A stretch of 64,000 bases of DNA from Chiayiivirga sp. (GCA_022647565.1 JALCLA010000001.1:1223117-1287116), one strand, 5' to 3'; positions 9,261 to 19,847 are shown, numbered from the stretch's first letter. Translations and numbers: made by a program. The notes: a model not told the origin generated them from the sequence alone.

Positions 9261-9436
9261 AGGCAGTGGCCTTTTTCGGATCGACAACGCGTATGTATGG
9301 TACCAGCCGGCTCCAGGCCACCGGATCGGCGGCGACACGTGCCTGTGTTTACGTGTCGGTGGCAGCGTGCTAGTGTCCTGCGCACTTCGGCAACGCTGCC
9401 GTTCCGGGGATCACTCTTTCAAGGGTTACGACAGAC

Positions 9437-10288
9437 ATGAATCTTTCCCGCAAAATTCTCGCTGGCGCGGTCATCGCGCTGTTGCCGCTGACGGGTGCGA
9501 TGGCTTGCACGACGTCGGCGTGGAGCTCGGTCTCGGGCGCGCCCGTTGCTGGCGATCCCATTCCTGGCGATGGAGACGTTACGACCAGGTATTCGGGCCT
9601 TTGCGGCCTGAAGACGGCCTCGGGTGGTAGCAGTTATGTGGTGAGCAATCACCCTGCCGACAGCACCTATCGTGCACGGTTCTATGTGTTGACTACGCCG
9701 ACTGCCAATGCAACGGTGTTTCAGGCCTACTCTGACGAATTGGCAGAGAAGCCCGTGATCACGGTGGAGTATCAGCCGGGTGCGTCAGCGTTCGCATTCA
9801 CCATTCCCGGTGCCCCGCTGGCAAATGTCACGGGTATCCAGGCCAATCAGTGGTACGGCATCGAGGTGTTCCGGCAGGTGGGTGCTCCGGCCGTGGTGTC
9901 GGTTCAGGGCGGAGGCGGCAATGGCTTCGATCCGGTCGACAACCGTAATGAGCAGAACATCACCAGGATCGTGGCAACCGTGAACAGCGGTACGAATAAC
10001 GCCACGGGTGGGACGGTGGAAGCCGCGCGTTTGGGAGCAATTGGCGCGACGACGGGAGTCGTGACGGTTGACGAGTTCGATTCAAGCCGGAGCGCGGCAA
10101 CGCCTATCGGATTCCTGCTGCGTGGAGATGCCAACAGCAGCGGTACCCGAGATGCAGGCGATATCACGGCGACCGCTCGAGAGTCCGTAACGCCCGGGTC
10201 TTTCGCAGGACAGCCGGATTGCAATGAATCCGGTGGTGTTGATGCGGGTGACATTACTTGTATTGCCCGCGTTTCCGTCGGGCTGTGA
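9437..10288 (+). CDS. Secreted protein with a C-terminal dockerin type I module
   Basis: A 283-residue protein with a signal peptide (about 1-23, cleavage after AMA) and an unassigned beta-rich body of about 200 residues. The last 60 residues hold two calcium loops that fit the dockerin type I rule D-x-N-x-x-G-x-x-D-x-x-D: DANSSGTRDAGD and DCNESGGVDAGD. Dockerins plug into cohesin domains and assemble proteins outside the cell. Outside cellulosome bacteria they occur on single surface proteins of unknown role. It is the first of three same-strand genes for secreted proteins (gaps of 14 and 46 bases). The passenger domain was not recognised. Confidence 0.75.
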   Translation: MNLSRKILAGAVIALLPLTGAMACTTSAWSSVSGAPVAGDPIPGDGDVTTRYSGLCGLKTASGGSSYVVSNHPADSTYRARFYVLTTPTANATVFQAYSDELAEKPVITVEYQPGASAFAFTIPGAPLANVTGIQANQWYGIEVFRQVGAPAVVSVQGGGGNGFDPVDNRNEQNITRIVATVNSGTNNATGGTVEAARLGAIGATTGVVTVDEFDSSRSAATPIGFLLRGDANSSGTRDAGDITATARESVTPGSFAGQPDCNESGGVDAGDITCIARVSVGL

Positions 10289-10302
10289 GAGAGGACTTGA
10301 CC

Positions 10303-10764
10303 ATGCGTAGTTCAATTCTGGCTTTTGCCCTGCTCACGAGTGCAGGTACGGTTGCTGCAGCCCCGTCTCTGATTGCCTCGACGGATGCCAAGGGCGGTGT
10401 GACATTGGAGTTTGTGGCCGACTCGGCCGCGCCCGTCAATGCGGTTCTTATCGAGTTGCCCTTGGTTATCAAGACAAAGGTGTCGGAGCAGTGCATCAAG
10501 GCGCCATCCGGTTTTGCGGCGTTGTGCAACGTTGATAATCAGGTATTCAAGGCCTTGGTGTATTCGACCAATCCCGACGCGGCCATTCCGTCTGCTATGC
10601 TTGGCCGGGTTGAGCTTCCGGCAGGCGCGGTTTCGCTGGCCAAGAGTGGTGAACTGGACGGCTTGAAGATGAGCGGGTCTGACAGTGCTGCAGCTCCCGT
10701 AGTGGGCGAGGTGCTGTCGCAGGGCCCCACGGGCCAGCGCGCAACATCGGCGCAAGAAAAGTGA
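10303..10764 (+). CDS. Small secreted protein, possibly cohesin-like
   Basis: A 153-residue protein with a clear signal peptide (MRSSILAFALLTSAGTVAA) and a good ribosome site (GAGAGG) 8 bases before ATG 10303. The mature part has two cysteines (in QCIKA and LCNVD) and the pattern VFKALVYSTNPDAAIPSAML followed by GRVELPAG. That YST...I...G.L pattern resembles the closing strands of cohesin-type domains (often written as LIYS....F.G..G.LL). The cohesin reading is my inference; its weight comes from the dockerin protein encoded immediately upstream. The C-terminal 25 residues are polar and disordered-looking. Confidence 0.6.
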   Translation: MRSSILAFALLTSAGTVAAAPSLIASTDAKGGVTLEFVADSAAPVNAVLIELPLVIKTKVSEQCIKAPSGFAALCNVDNQVFKALVYSTNPDAAIPSAMLGRVELPAGAVSLAKSGELDGLKMSGSDSAAAPVVGEVLSQGPTGQRATSAQEK

Positions 10765-10810
10765 TCTGATCAACACCAAATAATTGTTCCGTTTATCGGG
10801 GAGTGACGAA

Positions 10811-12109
10811 ATGATGCGTCAAAGTTTGATTGCACTGTCGGTTGTGTCGGCCTTGGCCTACTCTGGCTTGGCGAGTGCCACGTTGGGTGCGGGTAGCAAT
10901 AATGTGTCGGCGGGAGCGACTGCGCAGTCGACCCCGATCACCTATGCAACGCGGGCCACCATCACGGCGGTAGGTTTTGATGCCAACGTAGTGGAGAACC
11001 AGGACATTCTGGTCGACGCCAGCGTGGCATTCCAGGTGACGACGGGTGCCGGCACCTTCGTAGCTTGCGACGGCAATTCGCGCGTTCAGAACGATTTCAA
11101 TACGGAGATCACCTGTAGTGCAGCCGGTGTGTACTCGATTCGCACGCTAGATAACGCGCCGGTGCCGAATCTGACCGGCAACATGCGGGTGTTGTACAAC
11201 GTTGAGGCGGCCGCGCCGGCAGCTGGAACGGCGAATGTCACGTTTGGTGCGTATTGTACCGGCACGCAGACGCCGGCCACCGATGGGTGCGTGGCGTTCT
11301 TCTTGGCAAGCACGGCGCGTGACGATGCGCCGACTGCACCGACCTCGACCAACGGCACCATCACGGTGCAGAGTGCGGCGCCGCCCGCGCTGACCTTCGC
11401 TCCGGCGAGCGGCACGGTCGTGTCGGGTGCGACGTTCTCGATCACGCCGTCCGGTGGCCAGGCGGGTGGCAGCGCCACCTACAGCTGCACTGGCGCTGGC
11501 GTGAACTTCACCAATGGTGCCGGCTCCATCAATACCGGCGGTGCGGCTGTCACGGTGACGCCGACCTGTGCGGCTTCGGGATCGGATCTGCCGATTTCGT
11601 GTACGCACACGGGTGGCGCGGGTAGTACGGCATCTCCGGTTGCGTACACGGTCGATTGCCCGGCAGCTCCGGCCCCAGTCTTGGCCAGTACCCCCGCCAA
11701 TGGCACCACGCTGAGCTGCAACGGCGCGCCGGGTAACGTCGTCAACACGCAGGCCACGATCCAGAACACCGGCAACGCCGACATGACTGGCGTCAGCTGC
11801 AGTGTTTCGGGTGCAGGCTTCGCCCTGCAGACGGCTCCGACCGGCACGATCGCGGCGGGCGGTTCGTCGAACGCCGTGGTGGCCTGTACAGTTCCGGCCA
11901 CGGGCACAGCCACGGGCACCCTGTCGTGCACCACCACGGCTCCGGCCGGTGGCGCGCTGTCGTTCCCGCTGTCGTCCTCGGGCCAGACGGTGCCGGTCTT
12001 CGTTGAGCCGGACATCATCCCGACCAACTCGCTGTGGTCGAAGCTGGGTCTGGTGGGTCTGTTGGCGGTGCTGGGTCTGGTTGCGGTCGGCTTCCGCCGT
12101 CAGCAGTAA
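10811..12109 (+). CDS. Cysteine-rich surface protein with IPTL-CTERM-like sorting tail
   Basis: A 432-residue protein: signal peptide (about 1-24), a first beta-rich domain (25-175), then two Ig-like, Ser/Thr/Ala/Gly-rich domains with paired cysteines (about 190-290 and 295-400). The C-terminus is a PEP-CTERM-type tripartite signal: motif IPTNSLWSKLG, a hydrophobic helix, and a basic FRRQQ end. That is the architecture of IPTL-CTERM proteins, thought to be processed by an exosortase; here the canonical IPTL reads IPTN. No exosortase is in the window. A strong terminator follows the gene. Confidence 0.75.
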   Translation: MMRQSLIALSVVSALAYSGLASATLGAGSNNVSAGATAQSTPITYATRATITAVGFDANVVENQDILVDASVAFQVTTGAGTFVACDGNSRVQNDFNTEITCSAAGVYSIRTLDNAPVPNLTGNMRVLYNVEAAAPAAGTANVTFGAYCTGTQTPATDGCVAFFLASTARDDAPTAPTSTNGTITVQSAAPPALTFAPASGTVVSGATFSITPSGGQAGGSATYSCTGAGVNFTNGAGSINTGGAAVTVTPTCAASGSDLPISCTHTGGAGSTASPVAYTVDCPAAPAPVLASTPANGTTLSCNGAPGNVVNTQATIQNTGNADMTGVSCSVSGAGFALQTAPTGTIAAGGSSNAVVACTVPATGTATGTLSCTTTAPAGGALSFPLSSSGQTVPVFVEPDIIPTNSLWSKLGLVGLLAVLGLVAVGFRRQQ

Positions 12110-12133
12110 GATCTGGTTTCAGGTGGACTCGGG

Positions 12134-12155
12134 AAGGGGCGCTTCGGCGCCCCTT
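12134..12155 (+). terminator. Intrinsic terminator after the three-gene surface cassette
   Basis: A perfect 9-base stem (AAGGGGCGC / GCGCCCCTT) closed by a TTCG tetraloop, 25 bases after the last stop codon. The downstream tract CTCATTT is only weakly T-rich. Confidence 0.75.
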
Positions 12156-12227
12156 CTCATTTGACGGGCGCTCCCCGGCGCCAATTCTTCTCATCAAGCG
12201 ACGGCGTGGCGAACTGTCCAGTCAGCG

Positions 12228-13226
12228 ATGGACGCCCCGGCTCCACGGTCATCTTTCGAACGGGCTTGCTTCGTGCCGAACACCGATTCGCGCCTCGATA
12301 CCAGGCCACCCCTGATCGCCTTGATGGGACCAACGGCGTCGGGCAAGACGGCGCTGGCGGTGGACTGGGTAAGCTCGCGTCGCGCCGAACTCATCAGCGT
12401 CGATTCCGCTCTGGTCTATCGGGGCATGGACATCGGCACGGCCAAGCCTGACGCGCTCACGCGGGAGCGTGCGCCGCATCGGCTGATCGACCTGCGCGAG
12501 CCGCACCAGACCTATTCCGCGGCCGAGTTCCGGGCCGATGCCCTGGCAGCGCTCGACGAGATCCGCGCCAGCAACCGCTTGCCGGTGCTGGTTGGCGGCA
12601 CGAGCTTGTACCTGCGTGCGTTGCTGCACGGCCTGTCTGAAATGCCCGAGGCCGATGTGTCGACCCGGGCGCAGATCGAAGGCAAGGCGGCCGAGCGCGG
12701 GTGGCCGGCCATGCACGCCGAGCTGGCCCGCGTGGACGCGGTCGCAGCGCGTCGCATCCACCCCACCGACGCGCAGCGCATCCAGCGCGCGCTGGAGGTA
12801 TGGCGGCTCAGCGGTCGCCCGATCTCGGATTGGCAGCAGTGCCATCGCCGCCAGCCCTTTCCGTGGCGCGTGCTCAAGCTGGTGGTGTGTCCGGCAGACC
12901 GTTCGGTGCTGCATCAGCGCATTGCGCAGCGCTTCGACGCGATGCTCGATGCCGGCTTTCTCGACGAAGTGCGCCGCCTGCGCGCCGACGCGCGCCTGCA
13001 TCCGGGACTGCCCGCGATGCGCGCGGTGGGTTACCGCCAGGCCTGGGAATATCTGGACGGCGAAGGCGACCTAGACTCCCTGCGGCAGCGGGGCATCGCC
13101 GCCACACGCCAGCTTGCCAAGCGCCAGCTCACCTGGTTGCGGGCCCAGTTCGACGCGCGCTGGCTTGATCCCGCCACGCAGAGTCGGGAAATCGAGGCTG
13201 CCGTGGACGACTTCCTCGGCGGCTGA
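12228..13226 (+). CDS. miaA: tRNA dimethylallyltransferase
   Basis: Transfers a dimethylallyl group to A37 of tRNAs that read codons starting with U. The P-loop GPTASGKT is at residues 34-41, followed by the family blocks [34 protein letters not shown] and [17 protein letters not shown]. At 332 residues it is slightly long because of a 27-residue N-terminal extension before LIALMGPT; a GTG at residue 16 is an alternative start. It heads the conserved miaA-hfq-hflX-hflK-hflC block. Confidence 0.95.
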   Translation: MDAPAPRSSFERACFVPNTDSRLDTRPPLIALMGPTASGKTALAVDWVSSRRAELISVDSALVYRGMDIGTAKPDALTRERAPHRLIDLREPHQTYSAAEFRADALAALDEIRASNRLPVLVGGTSLYLRALLHGLSEMPEADVSTRAQIEGKAAERGWPAMHAELARVDAVAARRIHPTDAQRIQRALEVWRLSGRPISDWQQCHRRQPFPWRVLKLVVCPADRSVLHQRIAQRFDAMLDAGFLDEVRRLRADARLHPGLPAMRAVGYRQAWEYLDGEGDLDSLRQRGIAATRQLAKRQLTWLRAQFDARWLDPATQSREIEAAVDDFLGG

Positions 13227-13356
13227 TTCGCGCGCCGTCGTGGCGGGGCGCGTGTACCATGTCCTTGACTTGTCGTCATTGCACCCCATTTGGGATTCAG
13301 CGCGGACGACGCTTCCGGCCTTGGCCGGCACAACAACACATCAGCAGGAGACAAGC

Positions 13357-13638
13357 ATGTCGAAGGGCCAGTCATTGCAGGATCCGTTCCTGAACGCGTT
13401 GCGGCGCGAGCGTGTCCCGGTGTCGATCTACCTCGTCAACGGCATCAAGCTCCAGGGCACGATCGAATCCTTCGACCAGTTCGTGGTGCTGCTGCGCAAT
13501 ACCGTCAGCCAGATGGTCTACAAGCATGCGATTTCCACCGTGGTTCCGGCCCGCAACGTGCGTATGGCGCCGCCCGGTGCCCATGGCGGCGGCGAGGGCA
13601 GTCATGCCGACGACGCGCACACGCCCGACGAGGAGTGA
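13357..13638 (+). CDS. hfq: RNA chaperone Hfq
   Basis: A 93-residue Sm-like protein that forms a hexamer and pairs small RNAs with mRNAs. The Sm1 motif ([20 protein letters not shown]) and Sm2 motif ([10 protein letters not shown]) are both present, as is the N-terminal SLQDPFLN that forms the proximal RNA face. The C-terminal tail (about 70-93) is short, acidic and Gly/His-rich. The start has a clear ribosome site (CAGGAG) and a 130-base gap separates it from miaA, which could hold a separate promoter. Confidence 0.97.
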   Translation: MSKGQSLQDPFLNALRRERVPVSIYLVNGIKLQGTIESFDQFVVLLRNTVSQMVYKHAISTVVPARNVRMAPPGAHGGGEGSHADDAHTPDEE

Positions 13639-13646
13639 CGGCGTAA

Positions 13647-14948
13647 GTGTTTGAACGATCAAAACGGGGCGAACAAGCCCTGCTGATCCAGCCACACCCG
13701 GCGGGCGGCTTCGAGCCGTCCGTGCTGGACGAATTCGGCGAACTGGCGCGTTCCGCTGGTGCCAGCGTGGTTGGCACGCTGACAGCGCGCCTTGAGCGTC
13801 CCAACCCGGCCTTGCTCATCGGCAGCGGCAAGCTGGAGGAAGCGCGCGACCTGTGCGAAGCCACCGGCGCCGACCTGGTGCTGGTCAACCACCGCCTGAG
13901 CCCGGTGCAGGAGCGCAACCTGGAGAAGGCGCTGTCGCGCCGCGTGGTGGATCGCACCGGGCTGATCCTCGACATCTTTGCGCAGCGCGCGCGCTCGCAC
14001 GAAGGCAAGCTGCAGGTGGAGCTGGCGCAACTGCGCCACATGGCGACGCGCCTGGTGCGCGGCTGGACCCATCTCGACAGCCAGCGCGGTGGTGCCATCG
14101 GCCTGCGCGGGCCGGGCGAAACGCAGCTCGAAACCGACCGCCGCCTGCTGCAGAAGCGCGTCGAAGTGCTGCAGGCGCGCCTCGCCAAGGTCGAGGTACA
14201 GCGCACCCAGATGCGTCGCGCTCGATTGCGCAACGAGATGCCGCGCGTGGCACTGGTGGGTTACACCAATGCCGGCAAGTCGACCCTGTTCAACGCCCTC
14301 ACCGGTGCCGCGGCCTATGCGGCCGACCAGCTGTTCGCCACGCTTGATCCCACCGTGCGACGCCTCGATGGCCTCGACTGCGGCGTGGTGGCGCTGGCCG
14401 ATACGGTTGGCTTCGTGCGCGATTTGCCGCATGACCTGGTCGCGGCTTTCCGCTCCACCTTGTCCGAAGCGCGTGACGCGGATCTGTTGCTGCACGTGAT
14501 CGATGCCGCCGACCCGTTGCGCGACGAACGCATCGGCCAGGTCGACGCTGTGCTCAGGGAAATCGGCGCGGAACAGCTTCCGCAGATTCTCGTGTACAAC
14601 AAGATCGATGCGCTGCACGATGTTGCGCCGCGAGTGGACGCGACCGAGGGCGAATGCCCGCGGGTGTGGCTGTCGGCGCAGCGCGGTGACGGACTCGAGC
14701 TGCTCAGGCAGGTGATTTCCTCGCGCTTCGAGCGTGAGCGCGTGCACGCCTGGGTGCGCTTGCCGCCCCTCGCCGGTCGGCTGCGCGCGCGCCTGTTCGA
14801 GGCTGGCGCGGTAGTGAACGAGAATGCCGATGAATCCGGCTGGGCGCTGGAACTGGACTTGCCACTCACCCTGGCCGAGCAGTTGTGCGCCAGCCCCGAT
14901 GCGGAAGCGGCGGCGCTGCGCGGACAACTGCTCGCGCTGCCGGCCTGA
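13647..14948 (+). CDS. hflX: Ribosome-associated GTPase HflX
   Basis: A 433-residue GTPase that splits or rescues stalled ribosomes. It has the HflX N-terminal domain, the glycine-rich linker RGPGETQLETDRR, then the G domain: G1 GYTNAGKST (residues 205-213), G3 DTVGF (from 252) and G4 NKID (from 318). The start is GTG 13647, eight bases after the hfq stop, and begins with MFERSKRGEQ, which aligns with the family start. Confidence 0.95.
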   Translation: MFERSKRGEQALLIQPHPAGGFEPSVLDEFGELARSAGASVVGTLTARLERPNPALLIGSGKLEEARDLCEATGADLVLVNHRLSPVQERNLEKALSRRVVDRTGLILDIFAQRARSHEGKLQVELAQLRHMATRLVRGWTHLDSQRGGAIGLRGPGETQLETDRRLLQKRVEVLQARLAKVEVQRTQMRRARLRNEMPRVALVGYTNAGKSTLFNALTGAAAYAADQLFATLDPTVRRLDGLDCGVVALADTVGFVRDLPHDLVAAFRSTLSEARDADLLLHVIDAADPLRDERIGQVDAVLREIGAEQLPQILVYNKIDALHDVAPRVDATEGECPRVWLSAQRGDGLELLRQVISSRFERERVHAWVRLPPLAGRLRARLFEAGAVVNENADESGWALELDLPLTLAEQLCASPDAEAAALRGQLLALPA

Positions 14949-15014
14949 ACCAACAGCACAATCAATGCGGACCGGGGGATGGCTTAGAATTCCCGGCCCA
15001 ACGTGGAGTCGATG

Positions 15015-16196
15015 ATGGCCTGGAACGAACCCGGCGGCGGCAAGAAGGATAAGGACCCCTGGAACAGCGGCGGCGATGGCCCGAGCGGGCAGGGGCCGGA
15101 TGTCGAGGCCTTCCTGAACCGGCTCAAGGCCAATCTCAACCGCGTGTTCGGCGGCGGCGATGGCGGCTCCCCGCGCGCCCAGGGCGGCAGCGGTGCGCCA
15201 TCGTTCGGGCTGCTGCTGATCGGCCTGCTCGCGCTCTGGTTCGTGTTCGACTCCTGGGTGCGCATCGACGAACGCGAGCGCGGCGTGGTGCTGCGCCTGG
15301 GCAAGTACGAGCGCACGATGGGACCGGGCCTCAACTTCAAGTGGCCGCGTCCGATCGAACAGGCCACCAAGGTCGAAGCGACGACGGTGCGCAATGTTTC
15401 CGACCAGGTCCGCATGCTGACCCGCGACGAAAACATCGTGATGCTCGATTTCAACGTCCAGTACCAGGTGTCCGATCCGCAGCTGTTCCTGTTCGGCACG
15501 CGCGATCCGGACGAAACCCTGCGCCAGGCCGCGGAGAGCGCGGTGCGCGAGGTGATGGGTAACAGCGAGATGGACCTGATCCTGTCCGGTGGGCGTGCGG
15601 AACTCGCCGCGCAAGCGCGCAAGCGCCTGCAGGAAGCGCTGAACCAGTACAAGACCGGCTTCACCGTGAGCGAGTTCAACCTGCAGAACGCGCGGCCGCC
15701 GCAGGAAGTGAAGGATGCTTTCGACGACGCCATCACCGCGCGCGAAGACAAGCAGCGCATCGAGAACCTGGCCGAAGCCTACGCCATCAAGCAGGAACCG
15801 GAGGCCAAGGGCGAAGCCGCGCGCATCCGCGCCGAAGCCGAGGGCTACAAGGCCGCCACCGTGGCGCGCGCCGACGGCGATGCGGCGCGTTTCAGCCTGC
15901 TCGCGGCCGAATACCGCAAGGCGCCGGGCGTGACCCGCAAGCGCCTGTACCTGGAAACCATGCAGGGCGTGATCGCGGACAACGCCAAAGTGGTGGTGTC
16001 CGATCGCAACGGCAATAACGTGCTCTACCTGCCGCTGGAGAAGGGCGCGGGCGGGGCGCGCTCGGCCACGCCGGCCAGCGACTTCGCCGATCGCCTGCCG
16101 CCGGTCGTGAGCCAGCCTGCCGCTGCATCGCGCAACAGTCTTGACGATCCGCGCCAGACCCCGCGCCGCAGTGCGCGCGAGGGAGGTGGACAATGA
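15015..16196 (+). CDS. hflK: FtsH protease regulator HflK
   Basis: A 393-residue inner-membrane protein with a Gly-rich cytoplasmic N-terminus, one membrane helix (about 56-75) and a SPFH/prohibitin domain (about 78-290). HflK and HflC form a large cage around the FtsH protease. I chose ATG 15015 (MAWNEPGGG), which matches the family start and has GGAG six bases upstream; ATG 15012 and GTG 15003 are in frame. The stop overlaps the hflC start by ATGA. A possible -10 (TAGAAT) lies at 14985-14990. Confidence 0.93.
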   Translation: MAWNEPGGGKKDKDPWNSGGDGPSGQGPDVEAFLNRLKANLNRVFGGGDGGSPRAQGGSGAPSFGLLLIGLLALWFVFDSWVRIDERERGVVLRLGKYERTMGPGLNFKWPRPIEQATKVEATTVRNVSDQVRMLTRDENIVMLDFNVQYQVSDPQLFLFGTRDPDETLRQAAESAVREVMGNSEMDLILSGGRAELAAQARKRLQEALNQYKTGFTVSEFNLQNARPPQEVKDAFDDAITAREDKQRIENLAEAYAIKQEPEAKGEAARIRAEAEGYKAATVARADGDAARFSLLAAEYRKAPGVTRKRLYLETMQGVIADNAKVVVSDRNGNNVLYLPLEKGAGGARSATPASDFADRLPPVVSQPAAASRNSLDDPRQTPRRSAREGGGQ

Positions 16197-17056
16197 AGAA
16201 CCTTGCCTTGGTCGGGTTGCTCGCGCTGGTATTGCTCGGCGTCAACTCGATCTTCGTGGTCAGCGAATCACACGTTGGCGTGCTGTTCCAGTTCGGCCGC
16301 ATCGTGCGCAGCGACATCGCTCCCGGCCTGCACTTCAAGCTGCCGCTGGTGCAGGATGCGCGCGCCTTCGATCGCCGCATCCTCACCCTTGATGCGCAGC
16401 CCGAGCGTTACCTCACCTCCGAACGCAAGGACGTCAACGTCGACTTCTTCGCCAAGTGGAAGATCAAGGACGTGGGTCGCTTCTACACCACCACCTCGGG
16501 TGACGAACTGCAGGCCACGCAGCGCCTAAGCCCGATACTGAAGGAAGCGCTGCGCAACCAGATCACCCAGCGTACCCTCGGCGAAACCGTGTCCGACGCG
16601 CGCAGTTCGATGACCGAAGCCCTGGTGAAGAACGCGAATGAAGCGGCGCAGACACTCGGTATCGAGGTGATCGACGTGCGGGTCAAGCGCATCGACCTGC
16701 CGGAAGAAGTCTCGGAATCGGTCTACCGCCGCATGCGCGCCGAGCGCGAGCGCGTCGCGAACGAACTGCGTTCCAAGGGCGAGGCTGCCGCGAACGAGAT
16801 CCGCGCCGACGCAGATCGCAACAAGCGCGTGATCCTGGCCGAGGCCGAGCGCGACGCGCAGCGGATGCGTGGCGAAGGCGATGCGCAGGCCGCCGATACC
16901 TACGCCAAGGCCTACGGCAGCGACGCCGAGTTCTACGCCTTCCACCGCAGTCTGGAGGCGTACCGCAATGCCTTCGCGGCCGGCGATGGCGTGCTGGTGA
17001 TGGATCCGGATTCGGAATTCTTTCGCTACTTCGAAGACGCCGGCCGCGGCGAGTAA
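16193..17056 (+). CDS. hflC: FtsH protease regulator HflC
   Basis: A 287-residue partner of HflK with an N-terminal membrane helix (about 3-20) and a SPFH domain, with the block VKRIDLPEEVSESVYRRMR and a heptad-like, Arg/Glu/Ala-rich helix (about 180-240) that packs the cage. Its start overlaps the hflK stop and has a very strong ribosome site (GGGAGGTGG). Length and order are as in other gammaproteobacteria. Confidence 0.95.
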   Translation: MKNLALVGLLALVLLGVNSIFVVSESHVGVLFQFGRIVRSDIAPGLHFKLPLVQDARAFDRRILTLDAQPERYLTSERKDVNVDFFAKWKIKDVGRFYTTTSGDELQATQRLSPILKEALRNQITQRTLGETVSDARSSMTEALVKNANEAAQTLGIEVIDVRVKRIDLPEEVSESVYRRMRAERERVANELRSKGEAAANEIRADADRNKRVILAEAERDAQRMRGEGDAQAADTYAKAYGSDAEFYAFHRSLEAYRNAFAAGDGVLVMDPDSEFFRYFEDAGRGE

Positions 17057-17073
17057 GCCGCGGCTGCCGCTCC

Positions 17074-17259
17074 ATGTCGCGCGACCTGCTCGCCGCGTTG
17101 TGCCTCGTCCTGGTGCTCGAAGGCCTGCTCCTGTTCGGCGCGCCCGGCTGGTGGAAACGCATGGCCGAGCAGATGCAGGCGCTGCCCGAACGCAGCCTGC
17201 GCACTTACGGTGGCGTGATGGCGGTGATCGGACTTATCCTGCTGCAGTTCGTGCGCTGA
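17074..17259 (+). CDS. DUF2065 small membrane protein
   Basis: A 61-residue protein with two hydrophobic segments (about 4-24 and 43-60) separated by a basic loop containing WWKRMAEQMQALPE. This is the DUF2065 family (YjeT in E. coli), always found between hflC and purA; function unknown. It starts 18 bases after hflC. Confidence 0.88.
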   Translation: MSRDLLAALCLVLVLEGLLLFGAPGWWKRMAEQMQALPERSLRTYGGVMAVIGLILLQFVR

Positions 17260-17269
17260 CAGAAGCAAG

Positions 17270-17429
17270 AGACGTTTTCGCAAGGGGCGCAAAGGAAAAG
17301 CAAGAAAGGACGCAGAGGCGAGCGGGGGTTGAGTCGGGCCAGGATTCAGCCTCTTGCGGGAACCCACTCCTGCATTTTCTGCGCGACCTCGCTTCAGCTT
17401 TTCCTTTGCGTCCCCTTGCGAAAATGTCT
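17270..17429. repeat. Long imperfect inverted repeat between DUF2065 and purA
   Basis: Left arm 17270-17301 and right arm 17397-17429 are reverse complements with one mismatch and one single-base indel over about 32 bases; the core is TTTTCGCAAGGGG. The 95 bases between the arms also show weaker internal complementarity (for example around GGACGCAG and CTGCGCGACC), so the whole could fold as one extended hairpin. It carries no ORF of note and no transposase. A MITE-like or REP-like intergenic element is the simplest reading. Confidence 0.8.
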
Positions 17430-17483
17430 TCTGCTCCCAGGCTGCGAAGTCGCGCAGCAGTGAGATTTCAGGGATAATTTCGC

Positions 17484-17509
17484 AAAGCCGGGCCTCGCTC
17501 GGCTTTTTT
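17484..17509 (+). terminator. Intrinsic terminator before the purA leader
   Basis: Stem AAAGCCG / CGGCTTT with a 9-base loop, followed directly by a run of T (six T to 17509). It would end the miaA-to-DUF2065 transcript, which means purA should have its own promoter or be read through. Confidence 0.8.
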
Positions 17510-17537
17510 CCTGCGCGCAGCAAACTCGGAGCGAGTC

Positions 17538-19017
<1,480 letters not shown>

Positions 19018-19043
19018 GCACCTTGACGTGCGGAGGCTTTGAC

Positions 19044-19847
19044 TTACGGCGTTCGAGCCTCACGTCGATGCATCACCCATCCCGCCACCGCCACGCCGAT
19101 GGCGACGGCGGTGATGATGAGCGTGGCCAGCGCGTTGATCTCCGGCGTGACGCCGAGTTTCACCTTGGAGTAAATCACCATCGGCAGGGTGCTGGCGCCG
19201 GGGCCGGAGGTGAAGCTGGCGATCACGAGGTCGTCGAGCGACAGGGTAAACGCGAGCAGCCAGCCCGCCACCAGCGCGGGCGCGATCAGCGGCAGCGTGA
19301 TCAGGAAGAACACGCGCCAGGGCCGCGCGCCCAGATCCATCGCGGCTTCTTCCAGGCTGAGATCGAGCGAGGTCAGGCGCGAGCGCACGATCACGGTGAC
19401 GTAGCAGGCGGTGAGCGTGACGTGCGCCAGCATGATCGTGCCCATGCCGCGCTGCGGCCAGCCAAACGTCTGTTGCAGTGCGACGAACAGCAGCAACGAC
19501 GAGAGCCCGAGCATCACGTCCGGCATCACCATCGGCGCCGAATTGAGCAGGCTGAGCAGGCCGCGGCCGGGGAAACGTCCGAAGCGCGACAGCGCCAGAC
19601 CGCTGGCGGTGCCGAGCGCAACCGCGGCGGTGGCGCTGAGCGCGGCGATGCTGAGGCTGCGCCCGAGCGCGGTGAGGATCTGTTCGTTCTGGAACAGCGC
19701 CGCATACCAGCGCAACGAAAAACCGCCCCAGACCGTGGCCAGGCGCGAGCCGCTGAACGAGTAGGCGATCACCGACACGATGGGCAGGTACAGGAAGCCG
19801 TAGCCGATCGCCATCGCAGCGATCAATCCCCACGAACGCCGCGTCAT
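19044..19847 (-). CDS. potI: Polyamine ABC transporter permease
   Basis: A 267-residue inner-membrane permease with six hydrophobic segments and the EAA loop EEAAMDLGARPWRVFFLITLP (abridged: EAAMDLGA...P), which docks the ATPase. It pairs with PotH to form the channel of a putrescine/spermidine importer. Start ATG 19847 overlaps the potH stop by ATGA; last gene of the potFGHI operon. It converges on purA with a 26-base gap and no clear terminator. Confidence 0.92.
   Translation of the reverse strand: MTRRSWGLIAAMAIGYGFLYLPIVSVIAYSFSGSRLATVWGGFSLRWYAALFQNEQILTALGRSLSIAALSATAAVALGTASGLALSRFGRFPGRGLLSLLNSAPMVMPDVMLGLSSLLLFVALQQTFGWPQRGMGTIMLAHVTLTACYVTVIVRSRLTSLDLSLEEAAMDLGARPWRVFFLITLPLIAPALVAGWLLAFTLSLDDLVIASFTSGPGASTLPMVIYSKVKLGVTPEINALATLIITAVAIGVAVAGWVMHRREARTP

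Noticed and set aside
13265..13293. Promoter for hfq (TTGACT followed by an AT-rich stretch)
   Set aside because: The -35 is acceptable but the -10 position reads ATTTGG, too weak to report as a feature.
13659..16193. An 844-codon minus-strand open frame opposite hflX and hflK
   Set aside because: Same codon-bias shadow; low-complexity translation and no start signals.
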